64,000 nt of DNA from contig CAVOXO010000007.1 in the NCBI GenBank assembly GCA_963700425.1, positions 156,706 through 220,705 on the forward strand. The letters run 5' to 3'. Shown here in pieces: positions 9,142 through 17,983 of this stretch. The notes below the pieces were generated by a model, which saw nothing but the letters and a program-made list of their open reading frames with translations, was not told where the DNA came from and searched no databases. A program made the translations under genes and the position numbers. Source of the stretch: CAVOXO01 sp963700425. GTDB lineage: Bacteria > Actinomycetota > Acidimicrobiia > Acidimicrobiales > Microtrichaceae. Each line of letters starts with the position of its first letter. Position 1 is the first letter of the stretch.

Positions 9142-10950
9142 TCAGTCGTAGAGAGCCGCGATCTGATCGGCGAACGTCGAGTGGATGCCGCGTCGCTTGA
9201 GCTTCGACGTGGGGGTCAGGAGGTCGGAATCGGGCAGCCACTCGTCGGCCAGGACCGTCACCTTCTTGACCCGCTCGGCGTTGTTGAACTGAGCCATCGC
9301 CACCTCGAGGCCGGCCTCGATCTCGGCGATCACGGTGGGGTTCTCGGCCAGTTCGGCCAACGTCGCGCCCGCGAGCCCGTTCTGGGCGGCCCAGGCGGGC
9401 GCGACCTCCGCGTCGAGCACCACCAGAGCCGAGACGAACGGACGTTGGTCCCCGATGGCGCACGCCTGACCTACCAGAGGAATGGTCTTGAGCGCTGCTT
9501 CCAGATTGGCGGGGCTGATGTTCTTGCCGCCGGCGGTGATGATGAGTTCCTTCTTGCGGTCGACGATGCGGACGTATCCGTCGTCGTCGATCTCGCCGAT
9601 GTCGCCCGAGTGGAGCCACCCGTCGGAATCGAGCGCCTCGGCGGTCTTCTCGGGATCGTTGAGGTAACCGCGGAACACGTTGCCTCCCCGACAGACGACC
9701 TCGCCGTCGTCGGCGATCTTCACCTCGATGCCCGGAGCCGCCGGGCCGACCGAACCCGCCTTCACCTTGTAGGCGGCGAAGGTCATCGGTCCCGACGATT
9801 CGCTCATCCCGTAGATCTCGGCGATCGGAACGCCGATCGATCGGAACCACATGAACATGTCCGGAGTGATGGGCGCGGCACCGGTCACGGCCAGATCGAG
9901 CTGATCGAGACCGACGAGATCACGGATGGTGGAGAACGCGACGGCGTCGAGGAAGTTCCATGTCTCGATCTCCTCCTCCGATGCGGTCCCCCACGCCATC
10001 TTCTCGACGATGGGCCTGGCCGTCGCGACCGCCTCGGTGACCTTCTGCGCCTTCTCCGGGTCGGCCGACAGCGCCGCGTTGATGCCCGCATAGATCTTCT
10101 CCCACACGCGTGGGACGCCGAACATGATGTTCGGGCGGACCTCCCGGGCATAGGTGGCGATCTGGGACGGGTCGGGGCAACAGCTGACCTGGTAGCCCAG
10201 CATGGTGCAGCCGTAGTGGCTGGTGGCCCGCTCGGCGATGTGAGCCATGGGCAGGTAGGAGACCACCTTCTTTCCTGCCATCTCGTCCATGTGACCGTCC
10301 ATCTGGAACGCATCGCGCAGGCATTCCACGGTCCAGCAGATGTTGGCGTGGTCCAACATCACGCCCTTGGGATTACCGGTCGTACCCGAGGTGTAGATGA
10401 TGGTGGCGAGAGTCGACGGCTCGAGACTGGCGATGGCCTCGTCCATGGTGATCGGTTCATGGGCGACGAGGTCGTCCCAGGCCAGATCCGTGCCGGTGCC
10501 GGGGTCGATGCCGATGAGCGTCTGAACTCGGGAAGCGATGTCGCACGGTTGGCGAACCGCGAGGCGAAGCCGTCGTTCTCGACGATGGCGACCTTGGCCT
10601 CACAGTGGCCGGCCAGATAGTCGACCTGCTTCGATCGACGAGGAGTTGTAGATCGACACCGGGGTGGCGCCGCACATCATGACGGCGAGGTCGGCGGCGT
10701 GGAACTGCCAGACGTTGCGGATCATCATGACGACCCGATCGCCCGTGGCCACACCCAGGTCGCGAAGCGATCCGGCGAGTCGCAACGCCGCGTCGGCCAA
10801 CTCCCCGTAGGTCAGTTCGAGTGCCAGTCGTCGCCGTCCATCCATCGCAGCGGCGATCGAGTCGCTGTTGCCGGCCAACGAGGTCGGCGAAACGTGCTGA
10901 CGATCGTCTTTCCCTCGACATCAGCGGTGATCTGGCTGCTCGGTGCGCAT
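9142..10950 (-). CDS. Long-chain fatty acyl-CoA ligase (AMP-forming), frame-disrupted near its 5' end
   Basis: Activates a carboxylic acid to acyl-AMP and then acyl-CoA. From about 10446 to 9142 the frame is intact: P-loop YTSGTTGNPKG, YGMSESSG motif, the WLHSGDIG motif and the C-terminal lysine region (TPTSKLKRRGI). The upstream ~500 bases hold the N-terminal domain in pieces (ADVEGKTIVSTF, LTYGELADAALRL, GATPVSIYNSSS), needing at least three one-base corrections between 10450 and 10940. The ATG at 10950 (MRTEQPDH) fits the expected N-terminus, giving about 600 residues, like the FadD15 group. Soluble or membrane-associated; role in lipid breakdown or synthesis open. Confidence 0.85.
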
Positions 10951-11085
10951 TAGTACGCGGCCCCCTTGACTGACCGTTCGAAATGAGGATCACTGCCGAT
11001 GGTAGCGGTTTGACCACGGACCCGGGGCGGCCGATCACAACGTGGCGGGGGAGGCTCGACGGCACTGCCGGGATCGCGACAGAAT

Positions 11086-11103
11086 CTTGACCGATCGGTC
11101 AAG
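11086..11103. promoter_or_regulatory. Perfect 18-bp palindrome, probable TetR-type operator
   Basis: CTTGACCGATCGGTCAAG is an exact inverted repeat centred at 11094/11095, 35 bases upstream of the thiolase ATG and in the 187-base gap between the divergent acyl-CoA ligase and thiolase genes. Size, symmetry and setting match operators of TetR-family regulators of fatty acid or steroid metabolism. No such regulator is encoded nearby. Confidence 0.6.
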
Positions 11104-11137
11104 TTCGAGGACCGATCCCGTCCAGAGGAGCTCCCAC

Positions 11138-12344
11138 ATGCCCAACGCCGTGATCGTCGATGCCATCCGCACCGCCGGAGGAAAGCGCAACGGATCGCTC
11201 TCGGGCTGGCATCCCGCCGATCTCGGCGGCGAGGTGCTCCGGGCCCTTCTCGAACGAAACGACCTCGACCCCGAACCGGTCGACGACGTGATCATGGGTT
11301 GCGTCATGCAGGTGGGCGCCCAGTCACTCAACGTCGGCCGCAACGCCGTTCTGGCAGCGGGTTTCCCCGAGTCGGTTCCGTCGACCACCATCGACCGCCA
11401 GTGCGGATCGTCCCAGCAGTCGGCGCACTTCGCCGCTCAGGGCGTCATGGCGGGGGCATACGACGTGGCCATCGCGGCCGGCGTCGAGGTCATGAGCCTG
11501 GTGCCCATGGGAGCCTCGGTGGGCGACATCTCCAAGACCGGGTTTCCCTTCGGTGAGCAGGTCGGCCTGCGCTACGCCGACGTCGGCGGGCTGGTGCCCC
11601 AGGGCATCTCCGCCGAGCTGATCGCCGACAAGTGGGACCTCAGCCGCGACGACCTCGACGCCTTCGGCGCCGAGTCGCAGCGCCGGGCCGAGCAGGCGAC
11701 CGCCGAGGGCCGTTTCGACAACGAGATCCTGCCCGGTCCAGAAGAAGATCCGCGACCGCGAGACCGGCGACGTGACCAGGTCTGGACGAGATGCTCGACC
11801 GCCGACGAGGGCATCCGGCCCGGCACCGACCGCCGAGAGCCTCGGCCAAGCTGAAGCCCGCCTTCAAGGAGGACGGCAAGGTCACCGCCGGAAACAGCTC
11901 GCAGATCACCGACGGCGCCTCCGCGGCGCTCATCATGAGCGAGGAGAAGGCGCAGCGAACTCGGGCTCACGCCACGAGCGACGCTTCCATTCGTTCTCCG
12001 TCGTCGGCGTCGACCCGGTGACCATGCTGACCGGGCCCATTCCGGCCACCCACAAGGTGATCGAACGTTCGGGGCTGTCGCTGTCACGACATCGACCTCT
12101 TCGAGGTCAACGAGGCCTTCGCCTCGGTCGTGCTGGCGTGGCAGAAGGACACCGGCGCGGACTGTCGAAGACCAACGTCAACGGCGGCGCCATCGCCCTC
12201 GGCCATCCCCTCGGGTGCTCGGGCACCAAGTTGATGGCCACCCTGCTCAACGAACTCGAGCGCACCGGCGGCCGCTACGGCCTGCAGACGATGTGCGAGG
12301 GCGGCGGTATGGCGAACGGAACCATCATCGAACGTCTGGGCTGA
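11138..12344 (+). CDS. Thiolase (acetyl-CoA C-acyltransferase), frame-disrupted
   Basis: Cleaves or forms a 3-oxoacyl-CoA. ATG 11138 follows an AGAGGAG site. Residues 1 to about 205 are in one frame and include the nucleophile Cys89 in Q-C-G-S-S-Q. Between 11740 and 12170 the frame changes about five times, yet the pieces (KLKPAFKEDGKVTAGNSSQI, IPATHKVIERSGLS, FEVNEAF in part) are collinear with a normal thiolase. The last part is intact with the catalytic His in N-G-G-A-I-A-L-G-H-P-L-G and Cys in M-C-E-G-G-G. Intact length would be about 400 residues. Probably functional in the organism. The palindrome upstream suggests acyl-CoA-responsive control. Confidence 0.83.
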
Positions 12345-12374
12345 CAGCTTCGCGATCATGCGAGGCTGGCGGCG

Positions 12375-12704
12375 GTGCCGCTCAACTCGTCCTCGCTCGC
12401 CGTCTGCTCTATCGGGGCCGTGCTGTTCGTCGCCGCCGGAAACGTCGCGTGGGCAAGGCCCTCGTGCCGTCGGCACTGTTCATGTTCGTCATCATGCGGC
12501 TCGGCCTGGCCTGATCTCGGGGTCTGGCCGAGCCGATTCCCGAGCCGCCCGAACCCGGCGAGCTGCGCAAGGTCAAGCTGATCTACCGGTGCGAGCTGTG
12601 CGGGACCGAGGTGCGGATGACCGCGGCGGCCGTCGGAAGACCCCGAACCGCCCCGTCACTGCATGGAGGACATGGAACTCGTCAGCAGCGGGATGATCAC
12701 GTGA
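12375..12704 (+). pseudogene. Small membrane/zinc-ribbon protein, reading frame broken
   Basis: Two recognisable pieces lie here. First, a hydrophobic stretch (SLAVCSIGAVLFVAAGNVA, then after a shift ALVPSALFMFVIMRLGLA) suggests one or two membrane helices. Second, from about 12525, AEPIPEPPEPGELRKVKLIY is followed by C-E-L-C-G-T-E-V-R-M and, after one more shift, PEPPRHCMEDMELV before TGA 12702-12704, giving a possible Cys3His zinc site. At least two or three one-base corrections are required, so boundaries and even whether this is one or two genes are uncertain. It sits between thiolase and crgA (convergent). Confidence 0.45.
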
Positions 12705-12746
12705 GCCTGGGCCGGGGCGCGACGACACCGGCGGCAATTGTCTCGC

Positions 12747-13063
12747 TCAGCGCAACTGTGTCGCGACCATGATCCCGGCCAGGATGCGCACCGAGTCCGC
12801 CGATCAGGTACCAGCCACTGGGCGACGCGGCAAGCGTCTCGGTGTAGTTCAGGAAGATGGCCAACGCCTCCCGCACCGAGGAGCGAGAACATCACGATGG
12901 GAACCCACATGGGGCTCGGCGTGTAATCGGGCAGGGCCGGTGGCGTGTACCGGCTGGATTCCGCCGGCTCGATCCGGGCGTGTCCCCTTCGGCGTCGTTC
13001 TGCTGGAGATCGGTCGTCGTCGGACGAACCCGCCGAGATGCGTCGCTTCTGTGGGCGTGCCAT
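12747..13063 (-). CDS. crgA: Cell division protein CrgA, frame-disrupted
   Basis: CrgA is a small two-helix membrane protein that helps recruit peptidoglycan enzymes to the actinobacterial septum. The 5' half (ATG 13063: MARPQKRRIS, then the signature L-P-D-Y-T-P-S-P-M-W-V-P and the first membrane helix IVMFSLLGAGG) is intact. The second helix (LAIFLNYTETL, SGWYLIGGLGA, then ILAGIMVATQLR after correction) is reached through two one-base shifts at roughly 12785 and 12880, ending at TGA 12747-12749. Intact length about 105 residues. Its location beside the amidotransferase and the pknB cluster is the conserved actinobacterial order. Confidence 0.85.
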
Positions 13064-13120
13064 GGTCGCGAGCTCTACGCCAGCTCGGCGGTCGATGTGG
13101 TGACCCGGTACTGTGTGTCG

Positions 13121-13699
13121 GTGACTCGCATCCTGGTCATCGACAACTACGACTCGTTCGTCTACAACCTGGTGCAGTACCTCGGCGAACTCGGGGCCGA
13201 GCCGATCGTGCTACCGCCACGACGCCCTCGACCATCGACGACGTGGAGCCGATGGACCCCGATGGCATCCTCATCAGCCCGGGCACCGGGACGCCCTCCG
13301 ATGCCGGACTCTCCAACACGATCATCGCCCAATGGGGGGCCAAGGTGCCGTTGCTCGGCGTGTGCCTGGGCCTGCAGTGCATCGGAGAGGTCTTCGGCGG
13401 CGGGTCGTGCGAGCTCCCGAGATCGTCCACGGAAAGACCTCGATGATCCGTCACCGGGGCAGCGGAGGTGTTCGCCGGGCTACCCAATCCCGCTCGAGGC
13501 GACCCGCTACCACTCGCTGGTGGTCGCCCCCGAGTCGGTTCCCGCGTGCCTCGAGGTCACCGCCGAAACCGATGACGGAATCATCATGGGGCTCCGTCAC
13601 CGCGACCACGACATCGAGGGCGTGCAGTTCCACCCCGAGTCGATCCTGACCGTCTGCGGTCACGACATGATGGCCAACTTCCTCGAACGTTGCGGCTGA
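13121..13699 (+). CDS. trpG: Anthranilate/aminodeoxychorismate synthase glutamine amidotransferase subunit, frame-disrupted
   Basis: Class I glutamine amidotransferase supplying ammonia to chorismate-using synthases (tryptophan or folate). Start GTG 13121 (V-T-R-I-L-V-I-D-N-Y-D-S-F-V-Y-N). The frame breaks at about 13215, 13420 and 13480, but the pieces are collinear: D-G-I-L-I-S-P-G-T-G, catalytic Cys in G-V-C-L-G-L-Q, the IVHGKTS segment, and the H-x-E pair in F-H-P-E-S near the end. About 190 residues when repaired. It may be TrpG or PabA; at this position beside crgA and pknB either name is used. It diverges from crgA and converges on the PASTA proteins. Confidence 0.83.
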   Translation: MTRILVIDNYDSFVYNLVQYLGELGAEPIVLPPRRPRPSTTWSRWTPMASSSARAPGRPPMPDSPTRSSPNGGPRCRCSACAWACSASERSSAAGRASSRDRPRKDLDDPSPGQRRCSPGYPIPLEATRYHSLVVAPESVPACLEVTAETDDGIIMGLRHRDHDIEGVQFHPESILTVCGHDMMANFLERCG

Positions 13700-13718
13700 A
13701 CGCGGACGGCTGGCCGCC

Positions 13719-14739
13719 CTAGTCGGGGTCCACACCGGCGAAGGGCGTCGACACCACGATCTCGACGATCGAGCCCGGATCGATGGTGGTCGTCGGTGGC
13801 AGACCCTGGCCCACGACACGACCGGCCCGCGACGACCCCGAATCGGCGCGAATGGTGCGGACCTTCACCGTCGAGCCCGGCCTCGGCGATCAGTGTCTCG
13901 GCGGTGGGTTGTGCGAGCCCGACGAGATAGGGAACGACCGCTCGGGGCGGAGGAGCGCGACCACCGTGACCGAGATCGGCTGATTGCGGGGCAGCTCGGG
14001 CCCCGCAGCAGGATCGGTCGACAGCACCGTGCCCTCGAGGAAGTCGTCGCTGTCCACCCGGTTGATCGAGCCGATGCCGAGCCCGGCGCCACCCAGTTCG
14101 AAGAGCAGCGCCTCCGGCAGCGGTGTCGCCGACGAGATCGGGAACGGTGCGGGGCACGGGTCCGTCGGACACCAGCAGACTTCACCGATGCCGCCGGCGC
14201 GGACCCTCGCGACCGACCTCGGGTTCGATCCCGATGATCTCACCGGGCCTCACCGTGTCGCTGTATCGACCCTCGACCTCCGCCATCAGTCCTTCGCGGG
14301 CCAGTGTCTCGAGGCCATCGGCGGCCTGTTGGCCCACGATGTCGGGGACCGCATGGCCCGAGCGGGCCGTCACTCACGAGTAGCCCGACGATGTCGCCCT
14401 GCTGTCACGAGGGCCCCGGGAAGGGGTCCTGTTCGAACACGGCTGCCCTTGGTCACGACTTCGTTCGGTTGATACGCCACGGAGACCACGAAACCCAGAT
14501 CCTCCAACTGGGCACGGGCGTCGGACAGCGGCACGCCGGAGAGGTCGGGGATCTCGAGCCGGGGAAGCGTGACCTGTTTCGCCGCCCTCGAAGGTGTCGA
14601 CCACCGCCCACACGCCGAGCCCGAGCCCGGCGACGAAGCCCGAGGGGACGATGACGACGCGGATCAGCGATCCACGTGGTTCGATCATCTCGGGACGCCC
14701 GACCTCCGAGTGTCGAATCACTGGGTCCATGTCAGCCAC
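13719..14739 (-). CDS. PASTA-domain membrane protein (third PASTA protein of the operon), frame-disrupted
   Basis: Starts at GTG 14739 (M-A-D-M-D-P-V-I-R-H) with a short cytoplasmic segment, one membrane helix (IRVVIVPSGFVAGLGLGVWAV) and then about four PASTA repeats in three frames: LEIPDLSGVPLSDARAQLEDLGF; VPDIVGQQAADGLETLAREG; VPDLVGDTAAGGAAL with VDSDDFLEGTVLSTDPAAG; and VVPYLVGLAQPTAETLIAEAG. The final residues (IVEIVVSTPFAGVDPD) end at TAG 13719-13721. Four or more one-base shifts. PASTA domains bind muropeptides or nascent peptidoglycan. There is no kinase domain. It overlaps the end of the preceding PASTA gene. Confidence 0.72.
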
Positions 14740-15776
14740 CCGCGGCGGTGGTGGCAGGCCGGATCCGGGACGGCGGGTGGTGACCGATCCGTGGTGGTCA
14801 CGGCAGATCGTCGGGGCGGAACCGTCGCGCGGTGGCGGCGGCGGCGGCGCGGCCGAACCGTGAGGGTCACCAGATCACCCGGACGCAGACGGGTGCCGGG
14901 CACGGGAACCTGGTCGAGGACCTTGCCGTCGTTGGGGTCACGAACGGAACCGATCTCGGAGATCTCCCCGACGACCAGGTGGAGGTCGCCCAGTCGCTTC
15001 GAGGCCTCGACCTGGGAGAGCGTTGCGCAGTCGGGCACCGCGACCGGAGGGCCGCCGCTCGAGATGCGCATGATGAGCGGGGCGTCGCGTGGCCACGACG
15101 TTCCCGCTGCGGGTCGGTCCCCACGACCGCGCCCCTCGGCACCAGCGCATTGTTCTCGAAGACGACCTCGCCGAGGGTGAAGCCGCGCCTTGCCGAGCAG
15201 AAACGACGCTCCTTCCACGCTGAGACTCGTGACGTCCGGCACCTCGCGGGTGACCGGGCCCGAGGCTCGCCACCAGCGACACCGTCGATCCCCCGAACAC
15301 GACGACGCCCGGACGCGGGTCCTGGGAGATGACGGTGCCCTCCGGGAAGAACTCGTCGTTGATCCACTGAACCTGGGTCTCGATGTCCGATGAGTTCGAG
15401 CTCCGTCGGTCACGTCGGCCTCGGGACGCCCCGTGAAGTCGGTCAGAGTGACTCGCGACGGTCCTCGGCTCACGGTGATCTCGACCGTCGAGTCCCGATG
15501 AGCCGTCGACGTGGCCCCTGGGTCCTGCGCCATGACCAGACCACGCCCGACCTCTGACGAGTAGTCGAACACGACCTCACCTTCGAGGCGGGCGGCCGAC
15601 AGCTTCACCAACGCGTCGGTCTGGGTGAGGCCGACCACCTGGGGAACCCGCACCTCGAAGATCCGGCCGGCGACTATGTCGATCGGATTGAGCGAAGGGC
15701 TGAACGCGAACACGACCACAGAAGCCAGCGCCGCCGCGAAAGCTGCGAACGCGGGATAGGAGCCCGTGGTACCCAT
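14718..15776 (-). CDS. PASTA-domain membrane protein (second PASTA protein of the operon), frame-disrupted
   Basis: ATG 15776 lies 24 bases after the pknB stop. A membrane helix (residues about 7-27, FAAFAAALASVVVFAF) is followed by about four PASTA repeats: VRVPQVVGLTQTDALVKLSAA with VMAQDPG; TLTDFTGRPEADV then PEGTVISQDPRPG; VPDVTSLSVEGASFLLGKA; and VAVPDCATLSQVEASKRLGDL with VLDQVPVPGTRL. At least three one-base shifts between 14900 and 15400. The C-terminus after the last repeat is Arg/Pro-rich and its frame is uncertain: one frame stops at 14718, another near 14832. An extracytoplasmic muropeptide-binding role is inferred. Confidence 0.72.
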   Translation of the reverse strand: MGTTGSYPAFAAFAAALASVVVFAFSPSLNPIDIVAGRIFEVRVPQVVGLTQTDALVKLSAARLEGEVVFDYSSEVGRGLVMAQDPGATSTAHRDSTVEITVSRGPSRVTLTDFTGRPEADVTDGARTHRTSRPRFSGSTTSSSRRAPSSPRTRVRASSCSGDRRCRWWRASGPVTREVPDVTSLSVEGASFLLGKARLHPRRGRLREQCAGAEGRGRGDRPAAGTSWPRDAPLIMRISSGGPPVAVPDCATLSQVEASKRLGDLHLVVGEISEIGSVRDPNDGKVLDQVPVPGTRLRPGDLVTLTVRPRRRRRHRATVPPRRSAVTTTDRSPPAVPDPACHHRRGWLTWTQ

Positions 15777-15799
15777 CCCGGCCCTTGAAGGCCGACCCC

Positions 15800-17886
15800 T
15801 CACGGCGAGGTGGTCGTCGTGGTGGTCGACGACGCGGTCGTCGTCGGCTGCGAGGCAGCCACACCGATCGTGAGCGTCACGGTGGAATTCGGCGCCACCT
15901 CCGTGCCGACCGAGGGCGACACCGCGACGACCCGCCCGTTGTCGGGATCCCCGGCGGGGAGCGCCTTGGTCTTGATCGCCACCTTCAAGCCGGCGGCCTG
16001 CACCTCGCGCGGTGGCGTCGGCTTCGGTCTTGCCCATCACCGAGGGAACCTTGACCTGCTCTGGCCCGGCGGAGACCGTGAGGGCGACGGTCGCTCCCGC
16101 GGGCGCGGGCCGGTGGGATCGGAGGAGATGACCTGGCCGGCAGGCACCGAATCGGAGGGGACCAAGGTCACCTCGCCGACGACGAAGCCCGCATCGGTCA
16201 ACGCCTCGGTGGCCTGATCCACCGTCATCCCGGCGACCGCCGGCACGTCGGAGGCCTGTGGGCCGTTCGAGACCAAGAGGGTGATGGTGCCACCCTCCTC
16301 GACGTCCTGACCCTCATCGGGGTCGGTACCGATGACCACTCCCTTGGTCTCGTTGCTGTCGACGAAGACGACGTCCACGACGAACCCGGCCCGCTTCAAC
16401 AACTCCTCGACACCTTCGTAGGGCTGACCGACGAGTCCCGCGGGAACGACGTCGAGAGGCGAACCGCTGCTCACCTTGATGGTCACGTCGGAGCCGAGTT
16501 CCAGATCGACGTTGGCCTCGGGGTTCTGATCGAAGACGACCCCCGATGTGGCCTCGTCGGTGCGCTCCTCCTCCACCACCGGATTGAACCCGATGTCGGT
16601 CAGCTTGGCGATCGCCTCGTCCTTGGTGAGGCCGATCACCGGCGGAACCTTCACCATGGTCGACTCGTCGTCGAGACTCTTGATCAACCAGAACGCGAGA
16701 CCCGCGAGAAGTGCCAGGAGAACGACGCCCGTTCCGACGAACACGCCGGTGCGTCGCGACGAGCCCTCGTCGTCGGGCGCGGCGAGGTCGGTGGGCGGGC
16801 TCGGCGGAGTCCCCGCCGTGTCGGTCGTACCGCCGGTCACGGTCGCTCCGGCCACGTCGCCACCGTGCTGCGACGCCACTGCGGCGCCGGCCGCCGCCGC
16901 GGCGGCTGCGGCGCCGACGACCGCCGGAGCGATCACCGTCGCATCGGGATCGACCTGGGACTGGGCGACCGTCGGGTCGCCGACGACGGCCCCGGCCACG
17001 GCCCGCTCGGCGACGGTGGTCTCTCCGGCCAGCCACCGCTTGAGATCGGCGCTGAGGTCGTCGGCGGAGAGGTACCGGTCCTCGGGTCGCTTCGAGAGCA
17101 GCTTCATGATGACGGCCTCGAGACCCGGTGGCATGTCGGAGATGACCGTCGACGGCTTCGGCGGATTCTCCTGGACGTGCTTGTAGGCGATCGCCACCGG
17201 GGTCTCCCCGCTGAAGGGCGGGCGGCCGCACAGCACCTCGTACATCACGACTCCGAGCGAGTAGAGATCGCTGCGGGCGTCGACCTCGAAGCCCTGGGCC
17301 TGTTCGGGCGAGAAGTAGGTGGCGGTTCCCATCACGTTGCCGGCCTGGGTCAGGTCCTCCGACGGCGACGACAGAGCACGGGCGATGCCGAAATCGGTGA
17401 CCTTCGCGACGTCCTGGGTGTTCATGAGGACGTTGCCGGGCTTGACGTCGCGATGGACGACGCCACGGTGGTGAGCGAAGCCCAGACGCGCCGGCGACCT
17501 CGAACGCCGTCTCGGCGGTGCGTGTCGGTTCCAGGGGGCCCGACGAGCGGATGATCTGGGCGAGCGACTGCCCGTCGACGTACTCCATGACGATGTAGTA
17601 CGTGCCCGACTCGGTACCCCAGTCGTAGACCCCGACGATGTTGGGATGGGTGAGGTTGGCCGCGGCCTGGGCCTCGCGGCGGAATCGTTCGACGAAGGCC
17701 GGGTCGGCCGCGAACTCGGGGAACAGCACCTTCACGGCAACGGGTCGGTCGAGTGCCGGAGTCACGCGCCAGGAACACGTCGGCCATGCCACCCCGAGCG
17801 AGCCGCCGGTGCACCTCGTAACGCCCCCCCAGAATGACGGGCTCCGAGCTACCGGGGAATCGGAAGAAGACATGTCGCACCGACAT
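15800..17886 (-). CDS. pknB: PknB-type Ser/Thr protein kinase with four PASTA domains, frame-disrupted
   Basis: Transmembrane kinase of cell growth and division. ATG 17886; G-loop L-A-R-G-G-M-A-D-V-F, Lys in PVAVKVLF, catalytic loop H-R-D-V-K-P-G-N, D-F-G motif (VTDFGIAR), activation segment TATYFSPEQAQG. A Pro/Ala linker (about 280-380) leads to one membrane helix (VVLLALLAGLAFWLI) and four PASTA repeats (starting VPPVIGLTKDEA, VPAGLVGQPYEG, VPAVAGMTVDQA, VPSVMGKTEADA), ending in a Thr-rich tail at 15800. Shifts lie near 17765, 17490, 16110 and 16010. About 690 residues. It is downstream of pbpA by 97 bases and should be reversed by the PP2C phosphatase at 21211-22080. Confidence 0.9.
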
Positions 17887-17983
17887 TAGTGAGGGACCCC
17901 GGGTCAACAGCGGCACCGAAGGGCGATCGGGAAGTATTGACCACACGGCGCAGGGGCCGTGTGCGACACCGTGCTGTGGCCGC

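Noticed and set aside
14718..16040. Single long PASTA-kinase extension of pknB
   Set aside because: A stop at 15800 after the fourth PASTA repeat, then an ATG and a new membrane helix at 15776, show a separate protein rather than more PknB.
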